A DNA stretch of 64,000 nt from Diogma glabrata (GCA_963693315.1 OY856188.1:157622018-157686017); one strand, 5' to 3'; counted from the stretch's first letter, positions 34,060 to 47,319 are shown. Notes: generated by a model from the sequence alone, not told the origin. Made by a program: numbers and translations.

Positions 34060-34067
34060 TCAGGAGT

Positions 34068-35870
34068 ACAGATGTAAATTTACCGGTAAAATATTTTTAT
34101 GGTAATTTTACCGTAATATTACCGGTAAGATTGGTAAAATTGGTAAAATAGGTAAAATATAAAACTGGATCAAAAAATTAATTATGGTTGCATTTTTAAT
34201 TAATTCAAAATGTATATGACTATATGACAATCATTGCTATAGTTTATAAAAACATTAGATGCAAATCAAATATATTCCGATGGAGTTAAATATACTTACT
34301 CGTAGAATATTTATAGACAGGAATATACATAATCAGCAATGGAAAATTCTTTTATATCTGAAAAATGATCGAAAATAAGCTGTTGTTTACTTAGCAGTAC
34401 ACATCTTGAAAACGGACAACGAGTTTTTTGCACATCTGCAAAAATAGAACAAATACTGGACCAATTGGATACAACGATGACTGCTTTCTTCACGGTTATG
34501 TCGGAGTTATGCGTTTGTAAGAACACTACTATATTCGGAAATGTTTACGTATTAGGAACTAGAATTAGAATTAGAACTATTACGTATTTATTACGGAAAT
34601 AGATACACATATGGAATGGAAATATAAAAATATTTTAACGGCTCAAATTCAAAAAGTGAGTCTACAGAAAACTAAGCATATTCATTAAAACTTATTATCT
34701 GTTCAAACTATATGCGATGCATCCCAATCTAGATAAATGCTACTTTCATCGCATATGGTTGAAAAATGCGCCCGGTTCAAAGTTTTTTTATCATTGATAA
34801 TAATATTCAACGGCATTAAACGTGTGACGTGTCACTCCACATATGCCACAACCGACAATGAAATGGATATATTAATTAAGCGTGCAACAATCAAAATCTA
34901 ATTCTTGCATTATTTCATTGTTTCATTAATGGGAAAAAATAAAAGAGGCAAATGGATAAATAAAATTTGTTTCTCAAATTCGAAAAAAAATTATAATGAA
35001 GGGCTGATAATGTTTCGTTGGGTTGTGTGTTCTTAACCGTTTGAGAATGCCATCGATCTGCTGCTGTTGCAGCTACGTTTATAGTAAAATTGGTCGTGAG
35101 AAAAATTGCTTCCAAATTATTTCCAAAAATTCTAACTTACTATAAGAATCACGATTGGTGAGAAAAAGAACTATACTTGCACCCAACAACAAAGACATCT
35201 ACGAACTTTACAATGTTATTCAATCTTAACTTATCTTAACTTACAATGTTATTCAATCTTACATTCAAAGCGAAGAAATAATATAGAAAGCCATCTGCAC
35301 TGCTATAAAGCCAAATGAAGCATTTTGTTTTTTCAATAGAATGTTTTTAATTCACTCGATCTATCACACCACGTACTGCAATTGAAAAACAGTTGACCGC
35401 AGTGCACCGATGAAATGCATAAGATTTACTCTTTTATTCGTATCACTTGCTCGCGAGTATGTACTGCATAAAGATATACTGCCGAGATTCAAGGCTGTAT
35501 TTAACAGTATCACAATGCAGACGTACTCTTTCCTGTGCGAACTCCACATCATCTGAAATGAAATGATTTGCTGGAATCAATAACCTTAGATGACCTCAAT
35601 CTACAGCTTTTTAAAAAAGTGTTCAATATCTTAGAACGCATTTTAGACTGGGATCTAGGCTTTCAAATGCATTTTGGTGATAAATATTCTTGTTGGTGTA
35701 ATAAATATTCTATAATTCCACAACAAAACAAAAACTTTGATTTTTATTAAACAAAGGTTAATCAAATTTTTTTTGTAATTTTACCAATTTTACCAAGCCT
35801 AAGTAATATTACGTAATATTACCAATTTTACCGGTAATTTTACCATGGGTAATATTACCTTTGCATCTGT
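34068..35870. mobile_element. hAT-type non-autonomous element, 1.8 kb
   Basis: Left end TACAGATGTAAATTTACCGG, right end the inverse of TACAGATGCAAAGGTAATAT. The 8-bp ATCAGGAG stands at 34060-34067 and 35871-35878. Both subterminal regions are packed with TTACC/GGTAA(A) motifs. No transposase; frames inside are not convincing. It lies exactly at the CTPD codons of hAT-A. Confidence 0.93.
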
Positions 35871-36998
35871 AATCAGGAGTGCAATCCATGATAACAGAAA
35901 AATATTTTGATGACAGGACAGAAGATACGATAGTTTTCAGTATTCTTCTCGATATAAGTCCAATTAATTCATTCTGCACATCTTTTCCAAGATAAGTGTC
36001 AAAGCATTCTTTATTTTTTATTCGTTTGAGATGCTCTAACATAACTGGATCAAATTTTTCAATAAGTTCTACTTGTGCCAAGAAGTGTCCATTATTAGGC
36101 TGATAAAGTTGCTCACGGTGTCCACAAAAAGGTAATGATCTTTCAGCTAACATTAGCACTATAGTAAAAAGACGTTCAAGTACCAATCGTTAATGTTTCT
36201 TATCATTTTCTATCATTCTCTGCAAATTTTGATCAATTGTTGCATTTGATTTTAAATTAACTGACATATTCATCCATTTTTGCATACAGTTAATGTGATC
36301 CTGAGATTTATCATGTTGTCTTAAGCTAGAACCTATATTTTTCCAATCTGAATAACCTTCAGTCGACGATAAACATATTTTTCGGGTAGAAAAAATTTTA
36401 TACAAAAGCAAAATACTGAATTATTTTGTATAGAATACACTAGCCTGCTTCTAGAAACTTCTTCACCGTTAGCAAGAACTCTCGTGTAGAAACTAGTATT
36501 AAATCTGCGACCCGATTTATCGGCTTTAAAATTTATTTGTTTAACCTGTCTCGGTCCTTTTTTAACAATATAAACTCTTTCTCGTTCATTAAACGAAATG
36601 AGCCATAACGGCGGGTCGTGGGAAACAATAACCACATCAGTTGTGTCTTGTTGTGCTTCATGCAATTCGGGATTCGAAGCTAAAACAAAATCATTGGAAG
36701 CTAACGAAGACTCTTGAGACAAATTCATTTCAAAATCTTTTTCATGGGTGTCCGGTAATAGGACAGCAGAAACTTCAGAATTTGAAACAACAAAAGATAA
36801 AGACCCTAAAGATATTTCAGCCTGGTCAGATAAAATATCTACCAATTTTTCTGAAACATCTTGCGAAGTACTAGCACCTGCATCAAAAGTTGTGTTAGTA
36901 CCTGAAGATATATTAAAAAAACTTGTCAATGGTTTAATTTTCTTTAACATATCTGTATGTTTTTTCTTATTTCTTTTTTTTCGGCACCCGAAGCCCAT
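35871..36998 (-). pseudogene. hAT-A transposase, N-terminal region
   Basis: Opens with a basic run (GCRKKRNKKKHTDMLKKIKP) and an acidic linker, then DPPLWLISFNERERVYIVKK, FKADKSGRRFNTSFYTRVLA and NGEEVSRSRLVYSIQNNSVF-CFCIKFF, a TTF-type zinc finger. A frameshift near 36400 leads to STEGYSDWKNIGSSLRQHDK, CMQKWMNMSVNLKSNATIDQ; one more near 36187 to ERSLPFCGHREQLYQPNNGH, then LSSKYFSVIMDCTPD, the first catalytic Asp. The start (GTG in the frame at 36998) is uncertain; an upstream exon is possible. Confidence 0.88.
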
Positions 36999-37799
36999 TT
37001 TCTTCCAGTGTCTCGATCACGATGAGGATTCATAGTTAAATAACGATGAATATAAATTTAAACTTTTTCTAAAGTTTGATATTTATTTATAAATATATAA
37101 TATAATTTATATAATATTAATATAAAAGCGAATAATCAGAAGAATAGCCAAGGAAAGAGCAGAAGTCGTCAATATAAAATGTATAATCAGAAGAATAACC
37201 AGGAAAAAGCAAAAATCGTCAATATTAAAATCGCATAAATTACTAAGAACACCAAAAAAGAACGTCTGAGCTATAAGAATTATAATTTAGAAGTGAAATG
37301 GAAAACAAATAATCTCTATTTTTACATCATTCATTACTTACATTATACCAAAAAATTATAACTCGCACACAATCATAACACAACATTTGTTATACCAATA
37401 ACAATCATACTTGTTATACCAATAACAATATAATAACTATGAAATGTTAAAAAAAATCTAGTTGGCTTAGAAAAAATTTCAAATTTCGTTTATGTATATG
37501 AGACTAGAAATCGCATACTCCTTCATATGGTTGCCAGGCATTATGTATAACGCAAAAAAAAATTGCTACATACATAATAATAGATGTATATGTAAAGTTA
37601 AATATTTTATAAAAATACTGTTTATAAAAATACTGTACGCATACATTATATTGAATTTTAATAAATGAGTTTCGTTGTTTATATTTATTGTACTAAGAAA
37701 AATTTTTTATATTACTTGTACTAAGAAAAAAATGCGAGGCCACATGAGCGCGGGGCCACCGGCAAATGCCTGGTTTGACTGTGCTTAAAACCGCCACTG
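36999..37799. other. 5' non-coding part of hAT-A with small repeats
   Basis: AT-rich, upstream of the transposase. A ~54-bp unit (ATAATCAGAAGAATAGCCAA ...) is duplicated at about 37124-37230, and TTATACCAATAACAAT is repeated near 37388-37425. Ends in the hAT-A right terminus. Confidence 0.65.
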
Positions 37800-37807
37800 T
37801 ATTTAGT

Positions 37808-38820
37808 CATCGCATGGCTACAGTGCTTATTTGCAATATATTTATTCATCGCATAGCTGTAGTGCTCATTTTGTATATGTCGTCAGTGTATCACATCGTC
37901 AACTGCTGATTTACAGTTTTGGTTTATATAGATTTATGCATCGAATTGGTTGTAGTGAGAAGATACTCACTGATTTTAAGTCAAATACGCTTGACTATGT
38001 TGGTTCGTGTTAGCCATCAGACATTTTTCAACATTCAAGATACAGTCCACTACATTCGTCTTCAACACACGGCCACCACTCAATGTTAATTTATTTGTGA
38101 GTATAAATTAAATCAAAAGCCGTGAAATAATTAAATAGAAAAGAAATTCATTGTTAATTAGCTCAATTGTGTTAGTATTAAAATAAAATAAAAATTTACT
38201 GAATGGAGGGTAATCTATAAACTTAAGGTTAGCTCATTTGTTATAGTTTTAAAATAAAAATAAAAAAATACGAATTACCTCGTAATTAATAGAAAAATAT
38301 TCAAGATGATTCTTTTTGTTGTCTGTGGGATCTATAGTAATAAAACAAGGAACAAAAAAACAAAATTAAAATATTTACGTTGTTTTGTGTAAAAGAGAGA
38401 TAGAAATTGAAAGAACCCACTACATAACCTCAACAAACGTGGTTTCCTTTTTTTGTGCCTTTTTTTTTGTGTGCGTGGCTAAATTTGAACTGGTGAATTA
38501 CATAGCTATCGGTAATATACAAACTGTTTATTAAACTCAATCCTGTAGATATACATCGATCGTCCTAGCATTCTGGCGCAATAGTTCCATCAATTTGGGA
38601 CTCAATTCAAGATTAGGGTTGATACCCACTGATTGTACATATATTTCTTGATTTTGATTCCTTGACATATCATTTTTTTTTTGGCGCAACAATTCCATCG
38701 ATTCGACAACCATTCATGATTATTGTTTATTGTTATACTATGATTTTGGTTGAAATATAGCCATTTCAGTTGACACAACCATTACATCAATTTGTTTTCA
38801 ACGACGATTAGTTGTATTTT
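37808..38820. other. AT-rich DNA, no gene
   Basis: No frame recognised. TGGCGCAA(T/C)A(A/G)TTCCATC occurs near 38573 and 38682, and TTGGCGCAACCA near 38848, a weak dispersed motif. A short duplication GGCTGAGGATAAGGATCCT lies at about 38902-38940. Confidence 0.5.
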
Positions 38821-39240
38821 GGGATTACCGTTCCAAAATCACCAGTGTTTGGCGCAACCAACACAAATCATTTCCAGTAGTTAAGATGCAAGTGATGATG
38901 GGCTGAGGATAAGGATCCTCAGGGCTGAGGATAAGGATCCTGCTAACATCATGGGGTGAGTCACTTTCATATATTAAATTATTATATATATGTATGTTCT
39001 GGTATCTGTTGATCTTACAAAAATACCATTTTATAATGGGGTGCTCGTGAAGGTCGCGGTTTTTTCGTCGTCGCAGGCTGCCAGAGTCTCCTTTTCTCAA
39101 CTTTCGTCTTTCTCGGATCTCCGTTTGTCTTTTCGTACGCACAAACTGATTAGTTTGTGCTGGAGTAGCAGATTAATTTACTCTGACCCACAAGCTGAAG
39201 CTAAGTACGGGTGCAAAACGTCACTAGGTGCGCGGCCTGC

Positions 39241-39546
39241 TCAACTATTACATTGGGAGTTCCAATGTAGCCAGTTCTCCGTTACAATAGAAGGAAAATT
39301 TTCAGAAACTTGTGTTTCAGTAAGGAATAGAATGTTCGGTTTGTCGTGCTCAAGATGATGTTGCACGTTGTCATGGTTAGTGTTCAATCTGCAGATGTTT
39401 TGAACATGTATTTTAAAATTTTTGTTTGATTCATATATGTGTTGTTCCTGCAAATACCATCGACATGCCGCATTATGGGTGGGTGGATTGCGCATATTTG
39501 CTTTACCACTTGCAGACTTATATCCTTTCCGTTGAGCTACCATCAA
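39241..39546 (-). pseudogene. LINE endonuclease N-terminus fragment
   Basis: Minus strand: FKIHVQNICRLNTNHDNVQH then HLEHDKPNILFLTETQVSEN. The N-I-R-S-L-N...H....KP....LTET block, including the Glu of the APE-type endonuclease, opens ORF2 of Jockey/CR1-like LINEs. The next ~400 bp downstream (to about 38825) has no clear continuation in any frame. Confidence 0.72.
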
Positions 39547-39719
39547 CGTATCAAAAGGTTTATTGTTTTATTTTTTATGTTTTATTAAAGAACGGATAAT
39601 TAAGCAAAGAATCTTATCGTACAATAAAATATGACATATGCCAATATTTCATGATAAGATGAAGAAATAATAACAAAATAATAAGTGAAAAACAAATTGT
39701 GAGAAATTTGCAGAAAACA

Positions 39720-40145
39720 AAACAAAACTAATTGCCAATAATCCAGCTGATGCAGCGCACTCCACACGCACCGCTTACCACCTCAATCGAGGCACAAAGC
39801 CTACACATAATTAGATGTTGGTCTAATTCCTCAGAAGAGCTAATGAGCGGTACTACTACGAAACGCTGCCTAGCTAAGACTGGTAATGCTGCCGGGAACG
39901 CTGCCTAGCTAAGACTGGTAATGCAGCCGTTGACTTGTTAAAGTACGACCTCCAGCACCCTAAGATATTATCTTGGCTAACGATATCTCCTGCCTTTGCC
40001 AGTGGTATGTGATATCTCACGCTAACTCATATGTCAATGCCAGGGATTGGAGTACGCGGAGTAGTTTGACCCGTAGATAACCATTGATCATAATCGATCA
40101 AAATCGACCCCTCCTGCATTTTGTCCTAAGTATCTAAGTAAGATG
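39720..40145. other. GC-richer segment, possible LINE 5' part
   Basis: Less AT-rich than its surroundings. CGCTGCCTAGCTAAGACTGG plus TAATGC is duplicated in tandem (about 39872-39930). Lies upstream of the minus-strand LINE endonuclease scrap, so could be its 5' region. No protein recognised. Confidence 0.4.
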
Positions 40146-41310
40146 TCCTAAGTATTTATCAATTGCACCTAACAACCTAACATTACCTTAATTGTATGGA
40201 TAAAAAATTGATGCAAACATATTTCTGGTGTGTGTGCTATAAAAAATTGGTAAGATATGATTAAATTTTTTAAAAGTATTTGTATTTTTATTTATAAATT
40301 AGTTTGATGTAATTTGATGTAATTTGATGTAATTTGATTTGTATTTAATTTTTAAGTAATTTTTATTAAACTGTTCGAATTCGATTCTACTTGAACAAAA
40401 ACTGTTTGGTCTGGTTTATTTTAATATGAAGAATTCGATAATTGCCAATGATATTTAAATTATATATGTAGAAAAGAAATACGATAACTTGTTAACACAA
40501 CATAATATTTCATTTTTATCGAGTTATTTTTAAAATTATCAATTTTTTATTTATTAACTGTTAGACAAATATTTTTCAAGTTATTTCTACGAAATCATTC
40601 ATATAAGTAGGTTCTCACTGTAACACATAAGTTACATTTTCAATAACAATATTATTTGAAAAAGAAATTTGTTGTTTTATTCAAACTTAAAGAAAATTTA
40701 TTCCATTTTAAATCGTTACAGTTTAGTTTTCTATAAGTTTTCCTTAAAATAAAATAAAAAATTCAAAGAAATAAAATAAAAACATTGAACAAAGTTTATA
40801 AACTTTGTTTTTGTTTCGGTTCTTTTCACCTCTTTTTAATAGAACAAGCTCACAAAAATTTTCTTAAAAAATAATCAAAATTTATTTCCATATAACAGAA
40901 GTTCTGATTTGTTGTTTGTTTTATGCTCGAAGGAAAAATTAGTGTGTAAATTAAGTGAATTAAATACGATTTGTTTTATGTTTTGCTAAGCAGCATTCAT
41001 TGCTCGTGCTTAAATTAATCAAAAAACGAAAAAAATTACGGCGCATTGAGACTGAAAAGTTTTATAGTTACCGTAAAATAATTGAAATCTAAACAAAACT
41101 AAACGTAGTGGTTGTCATTGAATATTAAAATACAAATAAGGTGATTGTCTCGTAATTAGGTTAATGTCGTTGTCGCTGGAGCGTTGTGTGACTAGGTAGA
41201 GTTTTGTACAAAATTATTTTATAATTTATTTGTTAATAACAAATATTTATGTATAATTATAAATATTTTCTTTTAAAAGCCAGTTCAAACCCCTTAATGA
41301 TGAATAAACA
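40146..41310. other. AT-rich DNA, nothing recognised
   Basis: Low-complexity AT-rich DNA with a TTTGATGTAA triplet repeat near 40300-40335. No frame, repeat end or RNA gene seen. Confidence 0.6.
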
Positions 41311-42038
41311 TATAGCCGGTAATTCGCGCTATAGAATATCAATGGAGTATAGGTAGTCATTTGCGCTATAACAATCCAATCCAGTTTATCCTAATATGTT
41401 TTACTTCTGAATTGTGATATAATTTTTGATGAAATTCAAATAGCATCAGCAGGATCAACCCTTAATAATGTAATTATATATGTAACAATAATAATAATTT
41501 TCCGCAAACTTAAATCGTTACATTCGGGAAATTGAATGATTGTAATTGATCATATTATCAATCTGGGTTTGCTTTAATTTCATTAGAGCTTTAGTTAGTA
41601 ATAACTAGTAAATAAATATTAAATTAATTCTCATAAACTCTTGATATCATAACAATAGTAATCATATAGTAATTGTTTTTCATTAAATACACATTTATTA
41701 ATATCAATGGATACTTGTAAGCTAATAAGGCTTTCATAAGCTTGAAATCATTCTAACACTTGAATTGAAATCATCATAATGAATATTGAATATAAATTAT
41801 TCATTAAAATTAATTAACTAATTTTAATTCATTAAATTAAAATTAAAGATGTTTTTATAATAACAGAAAAACAATATTAAATTTAAACATATTATTTTTC
41901 AACAAAAAACTGAGCTCATTAACGTGAAAAATCTTCTTTTTTAAAGTAAAACTGAAAAACTAACTTTTATTTTTCTCAACTACTAAATTTTTTAAAAGTT
42001 CGATTTTAAATTTTCAGTTTTAACATACGCCACATACA
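41311..42038 (-). repeat. Ty3/gypsy 3' LTR
   Basis: About 728 bp. In minus sense begins TGTATGTGGCGTATG and ends near GGCTATA. Aligns with 46783-47311 plus 49671-49877. Confidence 0.85.
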
Positions 42039-42516
42039 CCCCCTTACCAGTGATATTGACACATATATGAATATCACGATAAAAATGTGTTAACATGGTG
42101 TGACGTATAAAAGAAAATACAAATTTTGAAATAATTGCAGATCTTGCATTAAAAACTTATTGCGTTAACAAAAAAAAAAAAAAATTTTTTATTTTGTAAT
42201 TTGATAATTGAAGTTAGTAATTTGGAAGGTGGACGCGTGATCCGACCAGACCTGGTAACAGAAGTTTGAGGTTGTAAGTTAAATCGCACTGTTTTTTTAA
42301 TTTTGATCGGAGTGCTCGAAATTGAAATTGAAAACGGATCGGAGTTAGAGATGTGACCCTGTTTCGTAGAATTCGAAACAGGTATCGAAGAACAGTGCTG
42401 AGGAGAACTAGATATTATCGGTGAATGGTTGATCAGGAATCATTCAGACTTAGTGCTATCGTGATAGCTGGGTTTCAGTCTGTCGGTACTAACTTTAGCC
42501 ATTCTTCCTCTAATAT

Positions 42517-45500
42517 CTATAGTGAAAGTTTTGTCATCACGATTGATGACGAGATAGGGTCCATCGTAGGGTTGTTGCAATCGAACCTTCGAACCGTGTC
42601 TAGACTGAGGAAAACGTGTGAGAAGGCTTTCAAATCGTTGAAAACAAAAACGTTATCATTCGAGTGACGAGAAGAAGTAACAGGTCGTAGATTGTTGAAC
42701 TGTACCTTGAGGTTAGCTACAAAATCCGACTGTGGAACCAATGTCGTTTGTTCCGATAAAAGTGTCCTGGCAAGCGTAAGGTAGATCCATACACTAATGC
42801 CGCGGAGGTAGATTTAAAATCTTCCCGAAAAGCTGTACGCAGTCCAAGAAGTATAGTAGAGAGAGTACGTGTCCAATCTTGTCAGTCATGACACATTATG
42901 GCCGCTTTCAATAATCGATGAAAACATTCGATCATGCCATTACATTTAGGATTATAAGCTGTGGTTCGTCGATGTTCGAAACCTAACAGCTTTGGAAGTT
43001 CACAATATAGTTGAGATTCAAATTGTGATCCTTGATCGGTCACAACGAAATTTGGAACCCCGAAGCGAGATATCCACCCAGAATAAACAGCAGTGGCTAC
43101 AGTTGCAGCAGTAATATCTGTTATCGGGACTGTTTCGGGCCATTTTGTATATCTGTCAATCAAAGTTACACAATACCGTCGTCTTTCAGGTGAAGGCATC
43201 GGTCCAATAATATCTAAATGAACTTCGGAAAATCGTTCTGAAGATGAAGAATAATTAGATAGAGGAGATCGAGTGTGTCTTGAAACTTTTGATTTCTGAC
43301 ACTGTAAACAGTTTCGAGTCATTTCCGGACATCTTTTTTTATTGACGGGTAGACCACGGCGTCAGTCAGTAATTTAATAGAAGAATTGATTCCGGGATGA
43401 GAAATGTTGTGCATTTGCACGAAAACGCTTTGACGAAACTGTTTTGGAATAAATGGACGTAGTTTCCTCGTTGAAACGTCACAATAAATAAATTTGTTAG
43501 AGTGAAGGAATAGAGGAAACTGTTGGAATTTAAGCGTCGTGCTATTTTCCGAAAGTAGTTCCTTCAACTCTGAATCATTAGCTTGAGCAACAGCAATTGC
43601 TGAATTGTCGATGCTCTCAGGTAGTTGAATTTGATCAATGCGTGACAAAGCGTCAGCAACAACATTGTCAATTCCAGAAATATGTCGTATGTCAGTTGTA
43701 AACTGGCTGATAAAATCCAGATGTCTAAATTGTCTAGGACAAGCTTTGTCTGGATTTTGCGACAATGCCTAAATTAAAGGTTTATGATCCGTGAATAGGA
43801 TAAAATTTCGCCCCTCTAAAAGGTAATGAAAGTGTTTAATGGCTAAATAAGCTGCCAAAAGTTCACGATTATAAGCGCTGTAGCGCTGTTGAGTTTCGGT
43901 TAGTCTTACCGAAAAGAAATTGAGAGGCTGCCATGAATCGGTGACCAGTTGTTGAACGACTGCACCAACTGCTTTGTCGGAAGCGTTGACCATAATAGCA
44001 AGTTGGGCATCTAAAGAAGGATGAGCGAGCATCTTAGGATCGCAGAGTTGCATTTTACAATTTGTAAAAGCTTGAACAGAAGATTCCGACCAGTTAATAG
44101 GTCGTTTGTCGTTCTTTTTCGAGCCTTTTAAGAAATTATTTAAAATGGCTTGGTCACCGGCAGCGTGAGGAATGAAACGTCGATAAAAATTGATCATTCT
44201 GAGAAATCGACGTACTTGTTTGACCATTTGAGGAGTGGGAAAATCGGCAATAACATCCACTTGTTCTTTCGTTGGTCTAATTCTGTTAGAATCGATGGTA
44301 TGACCTAAGAAATTAATTTCGTGTTGTGCGAAGTTGCACTTGTTAATGTTGATGATCATACCAGCATCTTGCAATTTTTGAAAGATGACCTTAAGATGCC
44401 TTAAGTGTTCGACATAGGACTTATATGCGACAAGTAGGTCGTCTAAATAGACGAATCAGAAATCTAAACTACGTAAAATGGTGTGCATATGTCGAAGAAA
44501 CGTATGATCAGCGTTTCTTAAACCGAATCCCATTCGTGTGAACTCGAAAAGACCGTATGGTGTAGAGATAGCTGTCTTAAGAATATCAGACGGCTCAATA
44601 GGAATTTGGTGGTAAGCTCGCACTAGGTCGATAGTCGAAAAAATAGTGCAACCTGCAAGTTGTTGCGAAAAATCCTGAAGAAAAGGAATGTTGTATTTGT
44701 CGGGGACTGTGACTTTGTTTAAGCAACGGTAATCACCGCAAACACGAATACCAGCTGTTTTCTTTTCGACCAAGTGAAGTGGACTGGACCATTGACCATT
44801 GACTACTAGAGGATCTACAGATTCCTTGCTCTAGCATATAGTCAAATTCAGTCTTTGCAGCTTTAAGTTTGTCAGCTGCTAGTCTGCGACTTTTGCAGGA
44901 GACTGGTGGTCCAGTAGCTATAATCACATGTGTCACATTGTGTTTCACAGCTGAAGAGAGACCCGAGTCAAAGGTTAATTCTTTGAACTCGTTTAAAAGC
45001 TCGTTAATTTCACGAGAAAATTTATCATTGATAAGAACGGACAATGAAAGAGTAGAGATAGGAGCTGTAACTGCTTATGTGAAAATATCAGACAGTGGGT
45101 CGATAAATCGTTTCTGTTTAATATCAACCAGGATACCGTATTTGTTTTAAAAAGTCAGCGCCAATTATCGGAACAGAGACACTGGCGATGATGTAAGAGT
45201 GAACGAATGAACGTCGAAGACTTAAACTCAATGATAAAGTTTTCGTCCCATAAGTAGACACGGTAGTAGAATTCGCAGCAATAAGAGTAAAGTCTGATTT
45301 CACACTGAGCTTCTGAGCGGAAGTAGCTGGAATTACCGACACCTCGGCACCGGTATCGATAAGAAATTTAAGATTAGTGATGGTATCATACACCATCAAA
45401 CGGTAATTATTGTGGCAGTCACAGCATTCCGTTAAATGCGGCGAGCCATTTAGTTTTTTGAGTTAGAAGAGAATGAAGAATATCGGGAACATTCAGGATG

Positions 45501-46441
45501 GCATTTTTGAGCAAGGTCACCGAATCGATGGTGATAGAAACAAATGCCCTGAAAAAATTGTGGAGGTCTTGAGCTAGATCGCGATCTGCGATCGTTACCT
45601 CTAGAGGGAGTTCTAGGTCTTGATCTAGAAGATTAAGATAAAGTTTGGCTTGCCAAGTGGGGTAATTGAATAATTGAATTTGGATAATTGAATTTCGAGT
45701 TTTTTATTTTGAAGTTCTAAATTTTTAAATTGCTGTTGCAATAAAGAGATTTCCAAATTTGATTTAGAAGAATTATAATTAATATATTCAATGTGTTGCG
45801 AAGGTTGTGCAAGTTGGAAAATTGATGGAGTCATCAAAGCACTGAATACAGCATCTGCAGTGACGGCTACAGCGTTAAGAACGTCATTACTAGGAACAAT
45901 GGCGGTTTCACGAGAGGAGGGAATTTTTGCTCCAAATAACTCTCAGTGTGTCATCAGTAAAATTTAGTTTAGCTTCACTTCACATTGCTCGCAACAATTC
46001 GGATGGGCGTTTATCGCCAAGATCCATCCTACGGAGCACAGTACGAATTCGGTCAGTGCTAGATTTTCCTAACCGCGTGAGAATAGCTTGTTTGAATGAG
46101 TCATATGGACGATTATGATCAGGTTGTGCGATGATATCGCTAACTAGTTGGGCCAACTCTGGGGTAAGGGCGCGACAAAAAGTTCTAAATTTGAACTTTT
46201 GACTCGTGACTTGATCGCTACTAAATTGAGCTTCGAGTGTTAAAAACCATAAATCGGGTTGAGTATGCCAAAAGGGAGTAGGATTAAAACCTACGGCAAT
46301 AATATCGTTGTCGCTTTTAGGAATAGGTAAAGCATTACTGCTACAAGGTGCTTGATCGTCATTGATAGGAGAAATTTTATTTTGGGTAGCTAGTGCTACA
46401 GCTCGTGCAATCGCATCATTCAGTTGGCGTTGCGAAAACAT
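42517..46441 (-). pseudogene. Ty3/gypsy gag-pol, multiply broken
   Basis: ATG 46441 (MFSQRQLNDAIARA) starts Gag: FNPTPFWHTQPDLWFLTLEA, ALTPELAQLVSDII, RMDLGDKRPSELLRAM. Then the CX..H..C finger (about 45540-45475), protease LKFLIDTGAEVSVIP (45370 region), reverse transcriptase with [34 protein letters not shown] and YLDD (about 44449-44438), RNase H (FTDHKPLI at 43770), integrase zinc finger MHNISHPG...CLQCQ, and core HLDIIGP, VTDQGSQFES and the Glu of GMIECFHR. A tail near 42741-42517 ends the protein. A TGA at 44458-44456 sits just before YLDD; frameshifts separate most domains. Order Gag-PR-RT-RH-IN confirms Ty3/gypsy. No envelope. Confidence 0.9.
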
Positions 46442-46761
46442 CTTGGGGGTCTCTCCAGGTACTGAAGGCCATTTTAAAAAATATTTAAGCAAAAATATAT
46501 AGCGAAAACCAATAAATAAAAAATCCAAATCAAAAATTTCTTAAGACAAGATAAGTTAATAATTAATTAAATATTAATATATTAAAAATTAAAATTTAGA
46601 ATTAAGTAGATATAAATTTTAACTGTTGTAATAATATTATTATTAGTACTATTATTTAATAATTAAAATGAAATAAAAAGAATTAAACAAATAATAAAAT
46701 TAAAATTTGTTTCTAAATACTTGGTTCTTCAATATTGTTGAATTCCTGTATCTTTGTGTTC

Positions 46762-46780
46762 TTTGTGTTCGAGGTCACCA
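46762..46780 (-). promoter_or_regulatory. Primer-binding site of the Ty3/gypsy element
   Basis: Minus-sense TGGTGACCTCGAACACAAA directly after the 5' LTR. TGGTGACC starts resemble the tRNA-Trp-type primer sites of CsRn1-like elements; the tRNA is an inference. Confidence 0.65.
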
Positions 46781-47319
46781 ATTATAGCTGGTAATTCGCG
46801 CTATAGAATATCAATGGAGTATAGGTAGTCATTCGCGCTATAACAATACAATCCAGTTAATCCTAATCTGTTTTACTTCTGAATTGTGATATAATTGTTG
46901 ATAAAATTCAAATAGCATCAGCAGGATCAACCCTTAATAATGTAATTATATATGTAACAATAATAATAATTTTCCGCAAACTTAAATCGTTACATTCGGG
47001 AAATTGAATGATTGTAATTGATCATATTATCAATCTGGGTTTGCTTTAATTTCATTAGAGCTTTAGTTAGTAATAACTAGTAAATAAATATTAAATTAAT
47101 TCTCATAAACTCTTGATATCATAACAATAGTAATCATATAGTAATTGTATTTAATTATATACACATTTATTAATATCGATAGTATCCATTGTAAGCTAAA
47201 AAGCTTTCATAAGCTTGAAATTATTTTAACACTTGAATTGAAATCATTATAATGAATATTGAATATAAATTATTCATTAAAATTAATTAACTAATTTTAA
47301 TTCATTAAATTAAAATTAG

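Larger units (their letters stand above)
24380..37799 (-). mobile_element. hAT-A: hAT transposon with three nested insertions
   Basis: Left end CAGTGGCGGATTTACC (24380) and right end ...AAAACCGCCACTG (37799) are inverted hAT-type termini; the 8-bp TATTTAGT stands at 24372-24379 and 37800-37807. Minus-strand transposase exons lie at 36998-35871, 27990-26799 and 24868-24606. Insertions are a pogo-like element (24871-26796), hAT-B (28347-33399) and an hAT-type MITE (34068-35870). Without these it would be about 4.6 kb, a normal hAT size. Confidence 0.93.

Noticed and set aside
24380..37799. A domesticated hAT-derived host gene
   Set aside because: Intact terminal repeats, target duplications and multiple frameshifts show plain dead transposons.
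38825..39358. Arg/Lys-rich minus frame and Ser-rich plus frame
   Set aside because: Neither matches the LINE endonuclease continuation nor any known protein; likely chance frames in LINE debris.
39872..39930. Possible tRNA-like or structured RNA in a GC-richer duplicated segment
   Set aside because: No cloverleaf, no GGTTCGAATCC-type T arm; just a tandem duplication.
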